From JBNFVY01 sp049943335 (lineage in GTDB: Bacteria; Pseudomonadota; Alphaproteobacteria; Rhodobacterales; Rhodobacteraceae): a stretch of 64,000 bases of DNA. Positions 44,116 to 53,386 of the stretch are shown piece by piece. Location: positions 1 to 64,000 of the forward strand of contig NZ_JBNFVY010000005.1 of the NCBI RefSeq assembly GCF_049943335.1. Direction: 5' to 3'. Each line of letters opens with the position of its first letter. Position 1 is the first letter of the stretch. The notes beneath the pieces were generated by a model. It was not told the origin of the DNA, ran no database searches, and saw nothing but the letters and a program-made list of their open reading frames with translations. A program made the position numbers and the translations under genes.

Positions 44116-46976
44116 AGGATTTCGTCATCCCAGATGCTGACCATGGCACCCCCGCCAGGACGGGCCCGCCCGTCGCGCTGACCATTGATGGGCAAAGTGT
44201 CACCGTCCCCGAAGGCACCAGCGTCATGCGCGCGGCCAAGCTGGCAGGCATCGCCGTGCCCAAGCTGTGCGCGACGGATAGTGTCGAGGCGTTCGGCTCG
44301 TGTCGGCTGTGTGTCGTCGAAATCGAGGGAATGCGCGGCACGCCGGCGTCCTGCACCACGCCCGTGGCCGAAGGGATGGTCGTCCGGACCCAGAGCGCTC
44401 CGGTTCAGCGCATCCGCAAAGGGGTGATGGAGCTCTATATCAGTGACCACCCGCTCGATTGTCTGACCTGTGCAGCGAACGGGGATTGCGAATTGCAAGA
44501 TATGGCCGGCGTCGTTGGTCTGCGCGATGTGCGCTACGCAGCAGGCGAAAACCATTTTGATACCCGTAGCGCCGGGGCAGAAAATCCGCTGTATATCCCA
44601 AAGGATGACAGCAACCCCTATTTTTCTTACGACCCAGCCAAGTGCATCGTATGTTCGCGTTGTGTGCGTGCCTGCGAAGAGGTGCAGGGTACCTTTGCGC
44701 TGACCATTGAAGGGCGCGGCTTTGACAGCCGGGTCTCGGTCGCCGCCCCCGATTTCATGACCAGCGACTGCGTGTCGTGCGGCGCCTGCGTGCAAGCTTG
44801 CCCCACGGCCACGTTGCAGGAAAAATCTGTCGCCGAATTGGGGACGCCGACCCGTTCTGTCATCACCACCTGCGCCTATTGCGGTGTCGGTTGCAGTTTC
44901 AAGGCCGAATTGAACGGCGACCAGCTTGTCCGGATGGTGCCTTACAAGCACGGTAAGGCAAACCGGGGACATAGCTGTGTCAAAGGCCGGTTCGCCTATG
45001 GGTATGCAAGCCACGCTGACAGAATCCTGAACCCGATGATCCGAAACAGCATCGACGAGCCATGGCGCGAGGTCAGCTGGGACGAAGCCTTGGCATTTGC
45101 CGCCAACCGCTTGCAAGCGATCCGGTCAAGCCATGGGCGCAATGCGCTCGGCGTCATCACGTCGTCCCGGTGCACGAACGAGGAAACCTACCTTGTGCAA
45201 AAACTGGCGCGCGCGGTGTTTGGTACTAACAACACCGATACCTGCGCGCGCGTGTGCCATTCGCCCACGGGGTATGGGTTGGGCCAGACCTTCGGGACCA
45301 GCGCCGGGACGCAAGACTTTGACAGCGTCAAAGCGTCCGACTGCGTGATTGTAATCGGCGCAAACCCGACAGATGGGCATCCTGTTTTTGCATCCTTGCT
45401 ACGAAAGCGGCTTAGACAAGGTGCTGAATTGATTGTCGTTGACCCGCGGCGGATAGATTTGCTCAAGACGCCTCACATGGGCGCGGGCCATCATCTGCCG
45501 CTTACGCCCGGCACTAATGTCGCGGTCCTGTCGGCCATGGCGCATGTGATTGTTACAGAAGGATTGATAGACGAAACTTTCATCAAGGACCGCTGCGACT
45601 GGAACGAATTTCAGGAATATGCCGCTTTCATCGCCGATCCGCGCCACGCGCCCGAAGCAACTGCGATGCTCACCCAAGTGCCTGCCGCTGACCTGCGCGC
45701 GGCCGCGCGTGCCTATGCCAAAGCACGCAATGGCGCGATTTACTATGGGCTGGGCGTGACCGAGCACAGCCAAGGATCAACCACCGTGATGGCGATCGCC
45801 AACCTTGCGATGCTGACCGGCAATATCGGGCGGCCGGGCGTGGGTGTGAACCCTCTGCGCGGTCAAAACAACGTCCAAGGCGCGTGCGATATGGGGTCGT
45901 TTCCCCATGAGCTGCCTGGCTACCGACACGTCAAAAATCCCGAGGTGCGCAAGATTTTCGAAACCCTCTGGGGGACTCAGATCGACGCCGAACCAGGGCT
46001 GCGCATTCCCAACATGCTGGACGCAGCCGTCGCGGGTGATTTCAAGGGGCTCTATGTGCAGGGTGAAGACATTCTGCAATCCGACCCCGACACGCGGCAC
46101 GTCGCCGCCGGATTGGCGGCGATGGATTGCGTGATCGTGCACGATCTGTTCCTGAACGAAACCGCCAACTACGCACATGTATTTCTGCCGGGCAGCAGCT
46201 TTTTGGAAAAAGACGGCACGTTTACCAATGCCGAACGTCGCATCAACCGGGTGCGCCGGGTCATGGCGCCCAAAAACGGCTATGAGGATTGGCAGGTCAC
46301 GCAGTTGCTGGCGAACGCAATGGGCGCGGATTGGGGCTATACCCATCCGGCCCAGATCATGGCCGAGATTGCCGCGACCACGCCGGGTTTCGCCAATGTG
46401 ACCTACGAATTGCTCGAAGAAAAAGGCAGCGTGCAATGGCCCTGCAACGATAGCGCGCCCGACGGCACGCCCATCATGCATGTCGATGGCTTCGTGCGCG
46501 GTAAGGGGCGGTTCATCGTGACTGAATATATCCCGACAGATGAGCGCACTGGCCCACGCTTTCCACTGCTGCTGACGACGGGGCGGATTTTGTCGCAATA
46601 TAACGTCGGCGCACAGACCCGGCGCACGGAAAACAGCCGCTGGCACGACGAAGATGTGTTGGAAATGCACCCCTCGGACGCCGAAAATCGCGGACTTCGT
46701 GACGGCGACTGGGTCTGTCTGGCCAGCCGGTCGGGCGAAACATCATTGCGGCTGACGATCACAGACAAGGTCAGCCCCGGCGTTGTCTACACAACCTTCC
46801 ATCACCCTGCGACGCAGGCGAACGTGGTGACAACCGACCATTCTGACTGGGCAACGAACTGCCCGGAATACAAGGTCACGGCGGTGCAGGTCAGCGCGTC
46901 GAACGGGCCGACCGGCTGGCAGGACCGCTATGCAGAGCGCGCTGCGCGCTCACGCCGCATCGAGGGTGCAAAATGA
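44112..46976 (+). CDS. fdsA: NAD-dependent formate dehydrogenase alpha subunit (FdsA)
   Basis: 954 residues. An N-terminal [2Fe-2S] ferredoxin domain (CRLCVVEIEGMRGTP) and a His-Cys cluster (HPLDCLTCAANGDCEL) come first. Two [4Fe-4S] sites (CIVCSRCVRACEE; CVSCGACVQACP) and the cluster before the pterin site (CAYCGVGC) follow. The molybdopterin guanine dinucleotide domain fills the rest. The active-site residue is Cys382 in RVCHSPTGYGL, so this is the cysteine and not the selenocysteine form; no in-frame TGA is needed. It oxidises formate to CO2 in the cytoplasm. ATG 44112 overlaps fdsB and the stop overlaps fdhD. Confidence 0.96.
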   Translation: MKDFVIPDADHGTPARTGPPVALTIDGQSVTVPEGTSVMRAAKLAGIAVPKLCATDSVEAFGSCRLCVVEIEGMRGTPASCTTPVAEGMVVRTQSAPVQRIRKGVMELYISDHPLDCLTCAANGDCELQDMAGVVGLRDVRYAAGENHFDTRSAGAENPLYIPKDDSNPYFSYDPAKCIVCSRCVRACEEVQGTFALTIEGRGFDSRVSVAAPDFMTSDCVSCGACVQACPTATLQEKSVAELGTPTRSVITTCAYCGVGCSFKAELNGDQLVRMVPYKHGKANRGHSCVKGRFAYGYASHADRILNPMIRNSIDEPWREVSWDEALAFAANRLQAIRSSHGRNALGVITSSRCTNEETYLVQKLARAVFGTNNTDTCARVCHSPTGYGLGQTFGTSAGTQDFDSVKASDCVIVIGANPTDGHPVFASLLRKRLRQGAELIVVDPRRIDLLKTPHMGAGHHLPLTPGTNVAVLSAMAHVIVTEGLIDETFIKDRCDWNEFQEYAAFIADPRHAPEATAMLTQVPAADLRAAARAYAKARNGAIYYGLGVTEHSQGSTTVMAIANLAMLTGNIGRPGVGVNPLRGQNNVQGACDMGSFPHELPGYRHVKNPEVRKIFETLWGTQIDAEPGLRIPNMLDAAVAGDFKGLYVQGEDILQSDPDTRHVAAGLAAMDCVIVHDLFLNETANYAHVFLPGSSFLEKDGTFTNAERRINRVRRVMAPKNGYEDWQVTQLLANAMGADWGYTHPAQIMAEIAATTPGFANVTYELLEEKGSVQWPCNDSAPDGTPIMHVDGFVRGKGRFIVTEYIPTDERTGPRFPLLLTTGRILSQYNVGAQTRRTENSRWHDEDVLEMHPSDAENRGLRDGDWVCLASRSGETSLRLTITDKVSPGVVYTTFHHPATQANVVTTDHSDWATNCPEYKVTAVQVSASNGPTGWQDRYAERAARSRRIEGAK

Positions 46977-47707
46977 CGGGCGACGATATTACCTTGCCGC
47001 ACGAGGTAGCGGTTGCGTTGGTATTCAACGGATCAACCGCGGCTGTGATGATGGCGTCACCCGACGACCATATGGACTTTCTCCGCGGTTTCGCGGTCAG
47101 CGAAGGTGTCGTCGGCGCGGCGCGCGACGTGACGGATATTGAGGTGATCGATCACCCCAACGGGATCGAAGTGCGCGGGCGCATACCTGAAAACCGTGCC
47201 AAAGCCCTCAACGCCAGGCGCCGCGCACTGGTCGGGCCAGTGGGGTGCGGGCTGTGCGGGATCGAAAGTCTGGATGCGGCGATGTCCAGCCCGCCGTGCG
47301 TGCCCGCCGCTGCTGCCGGTATCCGCGCGGCTGCCCGTGCGGCCCTGGCCGAACTGGACCGACTCCAGGCACACCGGGCCGAACCACGCGCCATGCATGC
47401 CGCAGCTTTCTTCAACACCGCGGGGATTGTCCTGATGCGCGAAGACGTAGGTCGCCACAACGCGCTGGACAAGGTGATCGGCGCGGTGGGCGGCATGGAT
47501 GTTTCAGCGGGGGGCGTTTTGCTCACGTCGCGTGTTTCGCTGGATTTGCTGCAGAAATGCGCGCGTGCGGGGGTGCCCGCGCTGTGCAGCGTATCACGTC
47601 CCACACGCGCGGCAGTTGACCTGGCGCGCCGGGTCGGCATGACGTTGTGCACCCTGACCCCGCAGGACGATCTGGTGTTTTCGGCGCCCGGTGAGGTGCC
47701 GGAATGA
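46973..47707 (+). CDS. fdhD: Formate dehydrogenase accessory protein (FdhD/FdsC)
   Basis: 244 residues of the FdhD family. The CxxC loop is GCGLCGIESL (Cys92, Cys95). This sulfurtransferase moves sulfur from a cysteine desulfurase to the molybdenum cofactor, as needed for formate dehydrogenase activity. The blocks MHAAAFFNTAGIVLMREDVG and GRHNALDKVIG are the family core that binds the cofactor. In fds operons this gene is named fdsC. It overlaps both neighbours by 4 bases. Confidence 0.94.
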   Translation: MTGDDITLPHEVAVALVFNGSTAAVMMASPDDHMDFLRGFAVSEGVVGAARDVTDIEVIDHPNGIEVRGRIPENRAKALNARRRALVGPVGCGLCGIESLDAAMSSPPCVPAAAAGIRAAARAALAELDRLQAHRAEPRAMHAAAFFNTAGIVLMREDVGRHNALDKVIGAVGGMDVSAGGVLLTSRVSLDLLQKCARAGVPALCSVSRPTRAAVDLARRVGMTLCTLTPQDDLVFSAPGEVPE

Positions 47708-47931
47708 ACGATGAAAAGCTGATCCGTATGGCCAATCAGATCGCCCGGTTTCATGCCACGCAAATGGACGGTCATGCCGGGTCTGTCGCGGACCATTTGA
47801 AAGATTTCTGGGCCCCGCCGATGCGGACAAAGCTGGCGCGCGTCGGACAGGCCGATCCGGACGCATTGCACCCGCTGGCGCGCGAAGCACTGGCGTTGCT
47901 GCGCGCCACCAGCGACCCATCCGACGATTGA
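47704..47931 (+). CDS. fdsD: Formate dehydrogenase delta subunit (FdsD)
   Basis: 75 residues that fit the small FdsD protein. Features are KLIRMANQIARFH near the start and HLKDFWAPPMRTKL in the middle, then a helical tail (HPLAREALALL). FdsD associates with FdsA and is needed for an active enzyme. It closes the fdsGBACD set and overlaps fdhD by 4 bases. Confidence 0.9.
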   Translation: MNDEKLIRMANQIARFHATQMDGHAGSVADHLKDFWAPPMRTKLARVGQADPDALHPLAREALALLRATSDPSDD

Positions 47932-47986
47932 CAAGCCGAGCGCGCTGGCAAAAGGTTGCGGCCCTGCAAGGGAAGGGACTGACACT

Positions 47987-49156
47987 GTGAAATTGGGGAT
48001 CGCGACGCTTGTGCTGGCCTATGTGCTCAGCCAGTTTTACCGGGCATTTCTGGCTGTCCTGGCCCCCCAGCTGCAGACCGATATTGGCGTGGCTGCGGAT
48101 GTCCTTGGGCAGGCATCGGGAATTTGGTTCCTGACATTCGCAGCGATGCAGATCCCGGTCGGCTGGGCGCTGGACCGGATTGGACCGCGCATCACGGCTT
48201 CGGTGCTGCTGGCCTTGGGCGGCGGTGGCGGAGCGTTCTTGTTCAGTGTGGCGCAAGGTCCCTTGGCGATCAACGGCGCGATGGCGCTGATCGGAATCGG
48301 CTGCTCGCCTGTACTGATGGCCTCTTACTATATTTTTGCGCGCATGTACCCGCCGGCCATTTTCGGAACGCTTGCGGGCGCGATACTGGGCACGGGGTCC
48401 TTGGGAAATATTCTGGCCTCGAGCCCGCTTGCCTGGGCGGCCGAGACCGTCGGGTGGCGGGGGGCTATGGTGGCTCTGGCGGTTGCGACGATCGTTGTGG
48501 CGGCATTCCTGGCGTTGGTTTTGCGTGATCCGCCGCGCGTTGAGCCCCATGACGACGGCGGATCGCTTCTGGATATTTTAAAGATGCCGGTCATCTGGCC
48601 GATCCTGGCGATCATGTTCGTGAACTATGCCCCTGCTGCGGGTATTCGCGGGCTTTGGGCCGGACCTTACTTTGCGGATGTGCATGGCCTTGATGCGGTG
48701 GGCATTGGCCGCGCGACGCTGATCATGGGCATCGCGATGATTATTGGCAGCTTTGTCTATGGCCCCTTGGACCGCGTGCTTGGCACGCGCAAATGGGCGA
48801 TCTTTGCAGGCAATGGTTTGGGGGCGCTATGCCTTGCGGGGCTGGTTTTGTGGCCCGGTATGTCCCCTGCCATGGCAATCGCATTGATTGCGGCGATCGG
48901 GTTCTTTGGGTCGTCATTTCCGTTGATCGTGGCACATGGGCGCAGCTATTTCCCGCCGCATTTGACTGGGCGGGGGGTTACCCTGTTGAACCTGTTCGGT
49001 ATCGGCGGAGCAGGTGTGATGCAGATCGTCACAGCGCGCACGTTTGAAATCGGAACGACCGCCCCGGTCCAATACCAGATCGTTTTTGCCACTTTCCTTG
49101 TGGTGGTGATTTTGGGTCTTGTGGCGTATCTGTTCAGCCGTGACACAACGCACTGA
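47987..49156 (+). CDS. Major facilitator superfamily transporter
   Basis: 389 residues with about 12 hydrophobic segments and the MFS loop GWALDRIGPRITA after the second helix. A second copy of this loop (GPLDRVLGTRKW) lies near residue 260, as in a two-fold repeat. The GTG at 47987 follows AAGGGAAGGGAC. It is 55 bases after fdsD in the same direction and may be co-transcribed with the formate genes. A role in formate or other anion transport is a guess only. Confidence 0.85.
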   Translation: MKLGIATLVLAYVLSQFYRAFLAVLAPQLQTDIGVAADVLGQASGIWFLTFAAMQIPVGWALDRIGPRITASVLLALGGGGGAFLFSVAQGPLAINGAMALIGIGCSPVLMASYYIFARMYPPAIFGTLAGAILGTGSLGNILASSPLAWAAETVGWRGAMVALAVATIVVAAFLALVLRDPPRVEPHDDGGSLLDILKMPVIWPILAIMFVNYAPAAGIRGLWAGPYFADVHGLDAVGIGRATLIMGIAMIIGSFVYGPLDRVLGTRKWAIFAGNGLGALCLAGLVLWPGMSPAMAIALIAAIGFFGSSFPLIVAHGRSYFPPHLTGRGVTLLNLFGIGGAGVMQIVTARTFEIGTTAPVQYQIVFATFLVVVILGLVAYLFSRDTTH

Positions 49157-49235
49157 AACCCCGGCAGGCCCCCTGCGCTTCTGCCTTGCTGCCAGGCGTG
49201 GCGACGATCACGTCCTTGGGCGGGGCGCGACGCCA

Positions 49236-49787
49236 TTGGATGTACTTGCGCACAGCTTGAAGGGCCGTAGCGTCGCGCTGGTCGGCAACGCGCGGGCCCT
49301 GGTTGGCACGGATCATGGCGCCGCGATTGATCGCGCTGACATCGTCATCCGCATCAATCGCGCCCCGATGCCTTCTGCCCAAAGCCACGGGACCCGTACC
49401 GATTGGCTTGCCCTGGCCACATCGCTGAAGCGGTCCCAGTTCGCACGGATTGCGCCGTCGCGCCTGCTGTGGATGTCCCACAAACGAAAGCGCCTGAAAC
49501 GCTGGATGGCGCGGGGTCCAGCCTTCACGCTGTTTCCCAAGGCCCGCCATGACGCGCTGGAAAAACGATTGCGGTCTCGTCCGACGACAGGTGCCCTGCT
49601 GATCGATTGGCTTGCGGAAACCCAGGTGGCGCAGCTCGACCTGTTCGGGTTCGATTTCATGTCATCGCGGTCTTTGTCGGGACACCGCGACGCGGCAAAG
49701 GTTCCACACGACTTCGGGGCGGAAGAAGCCTGGGTCATGGCGCTGATTGATGCCGATCCGCGCGTGACGCATCACCGGATGGAATAG
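49236..49787 (+). CDS. GT29-like (sialyltransferase-type) glycosyltransferase
   Basis: 183 residues from a TTG start. The first strand and loop GRSVALVGNARALVGTDHG, followed by DIVIRINRAPMPSAQSHGTR, are the L-sialylmotif of GT29 proteins. The later PTTGALLIDWLAE corresponds to the S-motif, and KVPHDFGAEEAW carries the conserved histidine. Bacterial members are short and of unproven activity. The open frame goes back to GTG 49119 inside the MFS gene, but that part looks non-coding; TTG 49236 with GGGGCG ahead is preferred. It is not near the capsule genes. Confidence 0.7.
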   Translation: MDVLAHSLKGRSVALVGNARALVGTDHGAAIDRADIVIRINRAPMPSAQSHGTRTDWLALATSLKRSQFARIAPSRLLWMSHKRKRLKRWMARGPAFTLFPKARHDALEKRLRSRPTTGALLIDWLAETQVAQLDLFGFDFMSSRSLSGHRDAAKVPHDFGAEEAWVMALIDADPRVTHHRME

Positions 49788-49887
49788 GCCCAATCACACG
49801 AATTCCCTTTAACCGGCGTGCGCATTGGATTATGTGCCAGCGCTGAACCGCAAGACACCTGATGTGCAGGAGTTAAGGAGCAGGAAA

Positions 49888-50910
49888 ATGGGCTATAAAG
49901 TCGTCGTCGTCGGCGCCACGGGCAACGTGGGTCGCGAAATGCTGAACATCCTCGCTGAACGTGAGTTTCCGGTTGATGAAATCGCGGTACTTGCCAGCCG
50001 GAAGTCGCTGGGCACAGAAGTCAGCTTTGGCGACAAGACACTGACCACCCAGGACCTTGATGCTTTTGACTTCACTGGCTGGGACATGGCCCTGTTTGCT
50101 GTCGGGTCGACCGCGACCAAGGAATACGCCCCAAAAGCGGCCAAGGCCGGCTGCGTGGTGATCGATAACTCATCGCTCTATCGCTATGATCCGGACATCC
50201 CGCTGATCGTGCCCGAGGTGAACCCGGACGCCATCGAAGGGTATGCAAAAAAGAACATCATCGCGAACCCCAACTGTTCGACCGCGCAGATGGTTGTGGC
50301 GCTGAAACCGCTACACGATCGCGCGCGGATCAAGCGCGTTGTTGTCAACACCTACCAGTCGGTGTCGGGTGCCGGAAAAGAAGGTATCGACGAGCTGTGG
50401 GATCAGACCAAGTCGATGTACAATCCCACAGACGACAAACCGGCCAAGAAGTTCACCAAGCAGATCGCGTTCAACGTGATCCCGCACATCGACGTCTTCT
50501 TGGAAGACGGTTCGACCAAAGAAGAATGGAAAATGGTCGCTGAGACGAAGAAAATCGTCGATCCGGCGATCAAGGTCACGGCAACCTGCGTGCGTGTGCC
50601 CGTGTTCGTTGGCCATTCCGAAGCGATCAACATCGAATTCGAAGACCACCTGGACGAAGAAGAAGCGCGCGAAATTCTGCGCACGGCCCCTGGCGTTCTG
50701 GTCGTTGATAAGCGCGAAGACGGCGGCTATGTCACCCCGGTCGAATGCGTCGGGGATTTCGCGACCTTTATCAGCCGCATCCGTCAGGACAGTACCATCG
50801 ACAACGGGATCAACCTGTGGTGCGTCAGCGACAACCTGCGCAAAGGCGCGGCCCTGAATGCGGTGCAGATTGCCGAGCTTTTGGGGCGCCGGGTGCTGAA
50901 AAAGGGCTGA
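49888..50910 (+). CDS. asd: Aspartate-semialdehyde dehydrogenase
   Basis: 340 residues. The NADP loop is VVVGATGNVGREML at the N-terminus, and the active-site cysteine is Cys130 in ANPNCSTAQM. The substrate-binding blocks include TYQSVSGAGKEGIDEL and CVRVPVFVGHSEAIN. It makes aspartate semialdehyde from aspartyl phosphate for lysine, diaminopimelate, threonine and methionine synthesis. ATG 49888 has AAGGAG nine bases ahead and MGYKVVVVG is a natural N-terminus. It is followed by a strong terminator. Confidence 0.97.
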   Translation: MGYKVVVVGATGNVGREMLNILAEREFPVDEIAVLASRKSLGTEVSFGDKTLTTQDLDAFDFTGWDMALFAVGSTATKEYAPKAAKAGCVVIDNSSLYRYDPDIPLIVPEVNPDAIEGYAKKNIIANPNCSTAQMVVALKPLHDRARIKRVVVNTYQSVSGAGKEGIDELWDQTKSMYNPTDDKPAKKFTKQIAFNVIPHIDVFLEDGSTKEEWKMVAETKKIVDPAIKVTATCVRVPVFVGHSEAINIEFEDHLDEEEAREILRTAPGVLVVDKREDGGYVTPVECVGDFATFISRIRQDSTIDNGINLWCVSDNLRKGAALNAVQIAELLGRRVLKKG

Positions 50911-50947
50911 ACAGGCTTTCGGCCGCAATGACACACGAATGTTTGCA

Positions 50948-50977
50948 CAAGGGCGCTTTCGGGCGCCCTTGTTTTTT
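50948..50977 (+). terminator. Rho-independent terminator after asd
   Basis: A perfect 9-bp stem (CAAGGGCGC at 50948-50956, complement at 50963-50971), a 6-base loop and then TTTTTT. It lies 37 bases after the asd stop. Confidence 0.93.
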
Positions 50978-51027
50978 GGTTAACGGTAGGCAAAGTTGGT
51001 CTACGTTCATTTGTAGGAGGCCGGGCC

Positions 51028-52650
51028 TTGCGCTATTCGCTTATTCCGATTTTGTTTTTCCCGATTGCAGCCATTGCCGAGGATTTTTCGGTCCAAGCCC
51101 CGGTTGCGTCGGCCGAGGTCTATCCCCGCGGGGCCTTGGTGACCCGGATTGCCCAGGTTTCCGTGCCAAAGGGCCAGCATCGGTTGATCGTGACAGACTT
51201 GCCTCCGTTCGATCCGGCGACCATGCAAATTTCGCTCGGGGGTGGTGCGGTTGTGTCTTCGACGCAGGTGGTAGATGCGTCTCTGGCATCGGCCACCTTC
51301 TACGAGCGCCCGGAAATCCAGCAAGCGCAAGCTGTCTTCACCGAAGCCCAGTCTGCGTTGCATGCAATTGAACTCGAACGTGCAGAAGCGCAGGCGGCGA
51401 TCGAGGCCGCCAAGGCCCGCATAGAATTTGCAAAGGGTCTTTCGCAGGGGGAAGGCGCAACGCCCGATCGCCAAGCCATCTATGATTTGGCCGGCGTCGT
51501 CGGGGGGCTGGTCACCGACGGAATGAAGACGCGTATTGCGGCGCAGCAAAAGCTTGAGGCGCTCGCGTTTCGTTTCTCGGCGGCCGAACGTGATCTGGCC
51601 CGCGCGCGCGAAGCGCTCGAGGAAGTCATGCCCAAAGCCGGTGTATTCCAGTCGGTCATCCTGAACGTCTCGGCCGATGCGGCGCTCGAGAGCACGCTGG
51701 AGATAACCCACGCTGCTGACGCATCTTGGTCTCCGAATTACGAGGTGCGCGTGACCACCGGCGACACCCCGATGCTCGAAATCAAGCGGCGCATTGGCCT
51801 GACCCAGCAGACGGGGCAAGATTGGACCGACGTCGATCTCAGTTTCTCGACCCTCACACCTTCTGACGTTCTGGATGCGCGCGAACCTGCGCCGCTGCCC
51901 CGGCGCATTGCAAAACCAACGCCGCAACCGGCGCAGCCCCGCATGGAAATGGACAGTCTTGCATCGGGCCTGAAAGCGGCCGTTCAGGCCGAGCGTCGCG
52001 ATCATGTTGCAACCCAGTATCTTGGGATGGATGTGCGGTATGCGCCCGCTGCCAAGATGGACGTCGCGTCGTCCGAGCTTGGCGGCCAAGTCACACAGGT
52101 CGAGCTGGACATGTTGTCTTTCGATCTGGCCGATCTCTATGCGATTGCTGTGCCACAAGAATATGAGACCGCTTTTCTGCGGGCCAAGGTCAAGAACATC
52201 ACCGACGAGGTTCTGTTGCCCGGTCAGGCGACCTTCTATCGCGATGGTCTCTTGGCGGGTGGCGGGCAGCTTCCGATGCTTGTGCCAAATGCCAGCAAGG
52301 AAATCGGTTTGGGCGAAATCCGCGGTTTGCGTCTCAAGCGGATTATCCGGGACCGGCTGGAAGGCGACAGCGGGATCATAACACGCGCCAATGAAACCAC
52401 CGAACAGGTCGTGCTGCGGGTCGAAAATATCACCGACCGTGCGTGGGATGTCCGTCTGATGGACCGTGTTCCCTATTCCGAACAGGAAGACTTGCAGATC
52501 ACATGGAGCGCTGACCCGACCCCGACTGAAGAGGATGTTGATGGAAAACGCGGGGTTCTGGCCTGGCGGAATCAGGTTGCGCCAGACCAAACATGGAATG
52601 TCACCCTGTCACATAGAATCAAATGGCCCGAGGGGTACATTCTGCGTTGA
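51028..52650 (+). CDS. DUF4139 (mucoidy inhibitor MuiA-like) exported protein
   Basis: 540 residues starting at TTG 51028, chosen because TAGGAGG lies eight bases upstream. A short signal peptide (about 1-16, PILFFPIAAIAED) comes first. A DUF4140-type N-terminal domain (VYPRGALVTRIAQV) follows, then an Ala/Glu-rich coiled-coil (about 90-200) and a DUF4139 beta-rich C-terminal domain (ADASWSPNYEVRV; ENITDRAWDVRLMDRVPY). Homologues are called mucoidy inhibitor A, with no known biochemical function. It is the only gene after the asd terminator, so it has its own promoter. Confidence 0.82.
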   Translation: MRYSLIPILFFPIAAIAEDFSVQAPVASAEVYPRGALVTRIAQVSVPKGQHRLIVTDLPPFDPATMQISLGGGAVVSSTQVVDASLASATFYERPEIQQAQAVFTEAQSALHAIELERAEAQAAIEAAKARIEFAKGLSQGEGATPDRQAIYDLAGVVGGLVTDGMKTRIAAQQKLEALAFRFSAAERDLARAREALEEVMPKAGVFQSVILNVSADAALESTLEITHAADASWSPNYEVRVTTGDTPMLEIKRRIGLTQQTGQDWTDVDLSFSTLTPSDVLDAREPAPLPRRIAKPTPQPAQPRMEMDSLASGLKAAVQAERRDHVATQYLGMDVRYAPAAKMDVASSELGGQVTQVELDMLSFDLADLYAIAVPQEYETAFLRAKVKNITDEVLLPGQATFYRDGLLAGGGQLPMLVPNASKEIGLGEIRGLRLKRIIRDRLEGDSGIITRANETTEQVVLRVENITDRAWDVRLMDRVPYSEQEDLQITWSADPTPTEEDVDGKRGVLAWRNQVAPDQTWNVTLSHRIKWPEGYILR

Positions 52651-52934
52651 GGATTCGCGGCAAACCTGGGGCACTGAAGGCAATGCGGTGCCGACAATGT
52701 GGCAGCAATGTGCGTTTGACATTTCCGTAACCTGCTGAAAACGCTTTAAGAAAATTGTAACTCCGCGCCTAATTCATTCCCTATTTCCGCTAAGTTCTTG
52801 AAATTGCGACGGCCAAATATGGCCGGCTCGTAACGTTCGGAATATTGATTAAAACTCTCTCGTTAACACCCGAGACGCCCTTGAGCACTCGTGCTCAATT
52901 GTTGGTGGGAGCAACGAGAGAGCAAGGAAATTCG

Positions 52935-53132
52935 ATGTTCAGAGTTTCGTTCAATTTCGACACGCTTCTTGCCGAAGCGCAGCCGGTAAAGCCGGTCAAG
53001 ACTTCGGCAAGACGAAGTGCCAAGGCAAAGACCAGAGAGGGCCTATCCCGCCGGGAAATGTGCCAACTGTTCTTTCCAAGCGCGATCCAAAGTGGGAAAT
53101 GCGCCCGCTGCCATGGAAATTGTTTCGCCTGA
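52935..53132 (+). CDS. Small basic cysteine-containing protein of unknown function
   Basis: 65 residues with AAGGAAA upstream of ATG 52935. The middle is very basic (KTSARRSAKAKTREG). The C-terminus has a CxxCHxxC pattern (CARCHGNC), which contains a heme-type CxxCH, but there is no signal peptide, so covalent heme is unlikely; zinc binding is a more natural guess. The longer frame starting at 52845 is rejected for lack of an SD. It lies 29 bases before the next small gene. Confidence 0.6.
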   Translation: MFRVSFNFDTLLAEAQPVKPVKTSARRSAKAKTREGLSRREMCQLFFPSAIQSGKCARCHGNCFA

Positions 53133-53161
53133 ACACCTGACTATCAAAAAGGAGCTAACAA

Positions 53162-53386
53162 ATGACCAACATGATCGAAAAAGCCCGCGCCAACCGTACC
53201 CGTGCCCTGCGTATGTATGCCTTGCGCACCGCATCCGTCACCAACGTGTTCGGCCCGGTGCCCGGTCTTGAAGACGGTTCCGAAGCCGCACGTCAGATCG
53301 TCACGGATGACACCCGTCGCCGGGCGCACCGTTCGGCCCCGCGTTTCGTGTCTACACGCCAGATCCAGACGCCTCACGCGGCCTGA
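53162..53386 (+). CDS. Small basic protein of unknown function
   Basis: 74 residues, very rich in Arg and Ala, with the strong SD AAAAAGGAG before ATG 53162. There are no membrane segments and no cysteine. It could be an RNA- or DNA-binding peptide. It likely shares a transcript with the 65-residue gene upstream. It meets the carbonic anhydrase gene tail to tail with no gap. Confidence 0.65.
   Translation: MTNMIEKARANRTRALRMYALRTASVTNVFGPVPGLEDGSEAARQIVTDDTRRRAHRSAPRFVSTRQIQTPHAA

Noticed and set aside
44112..46976. Possible selenocysteine in formate dehydrogenase
   Set aside because: The active-site position is a TGC/TGT-type cysteine codon in RVCHSPTG and the frame has no internal TGA.
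53114..53132. CxxCH as evidence for a cytochrome
   Set aside because: The 65-residue protein has no export signal, so heme attachment in the periplasm is not expected.
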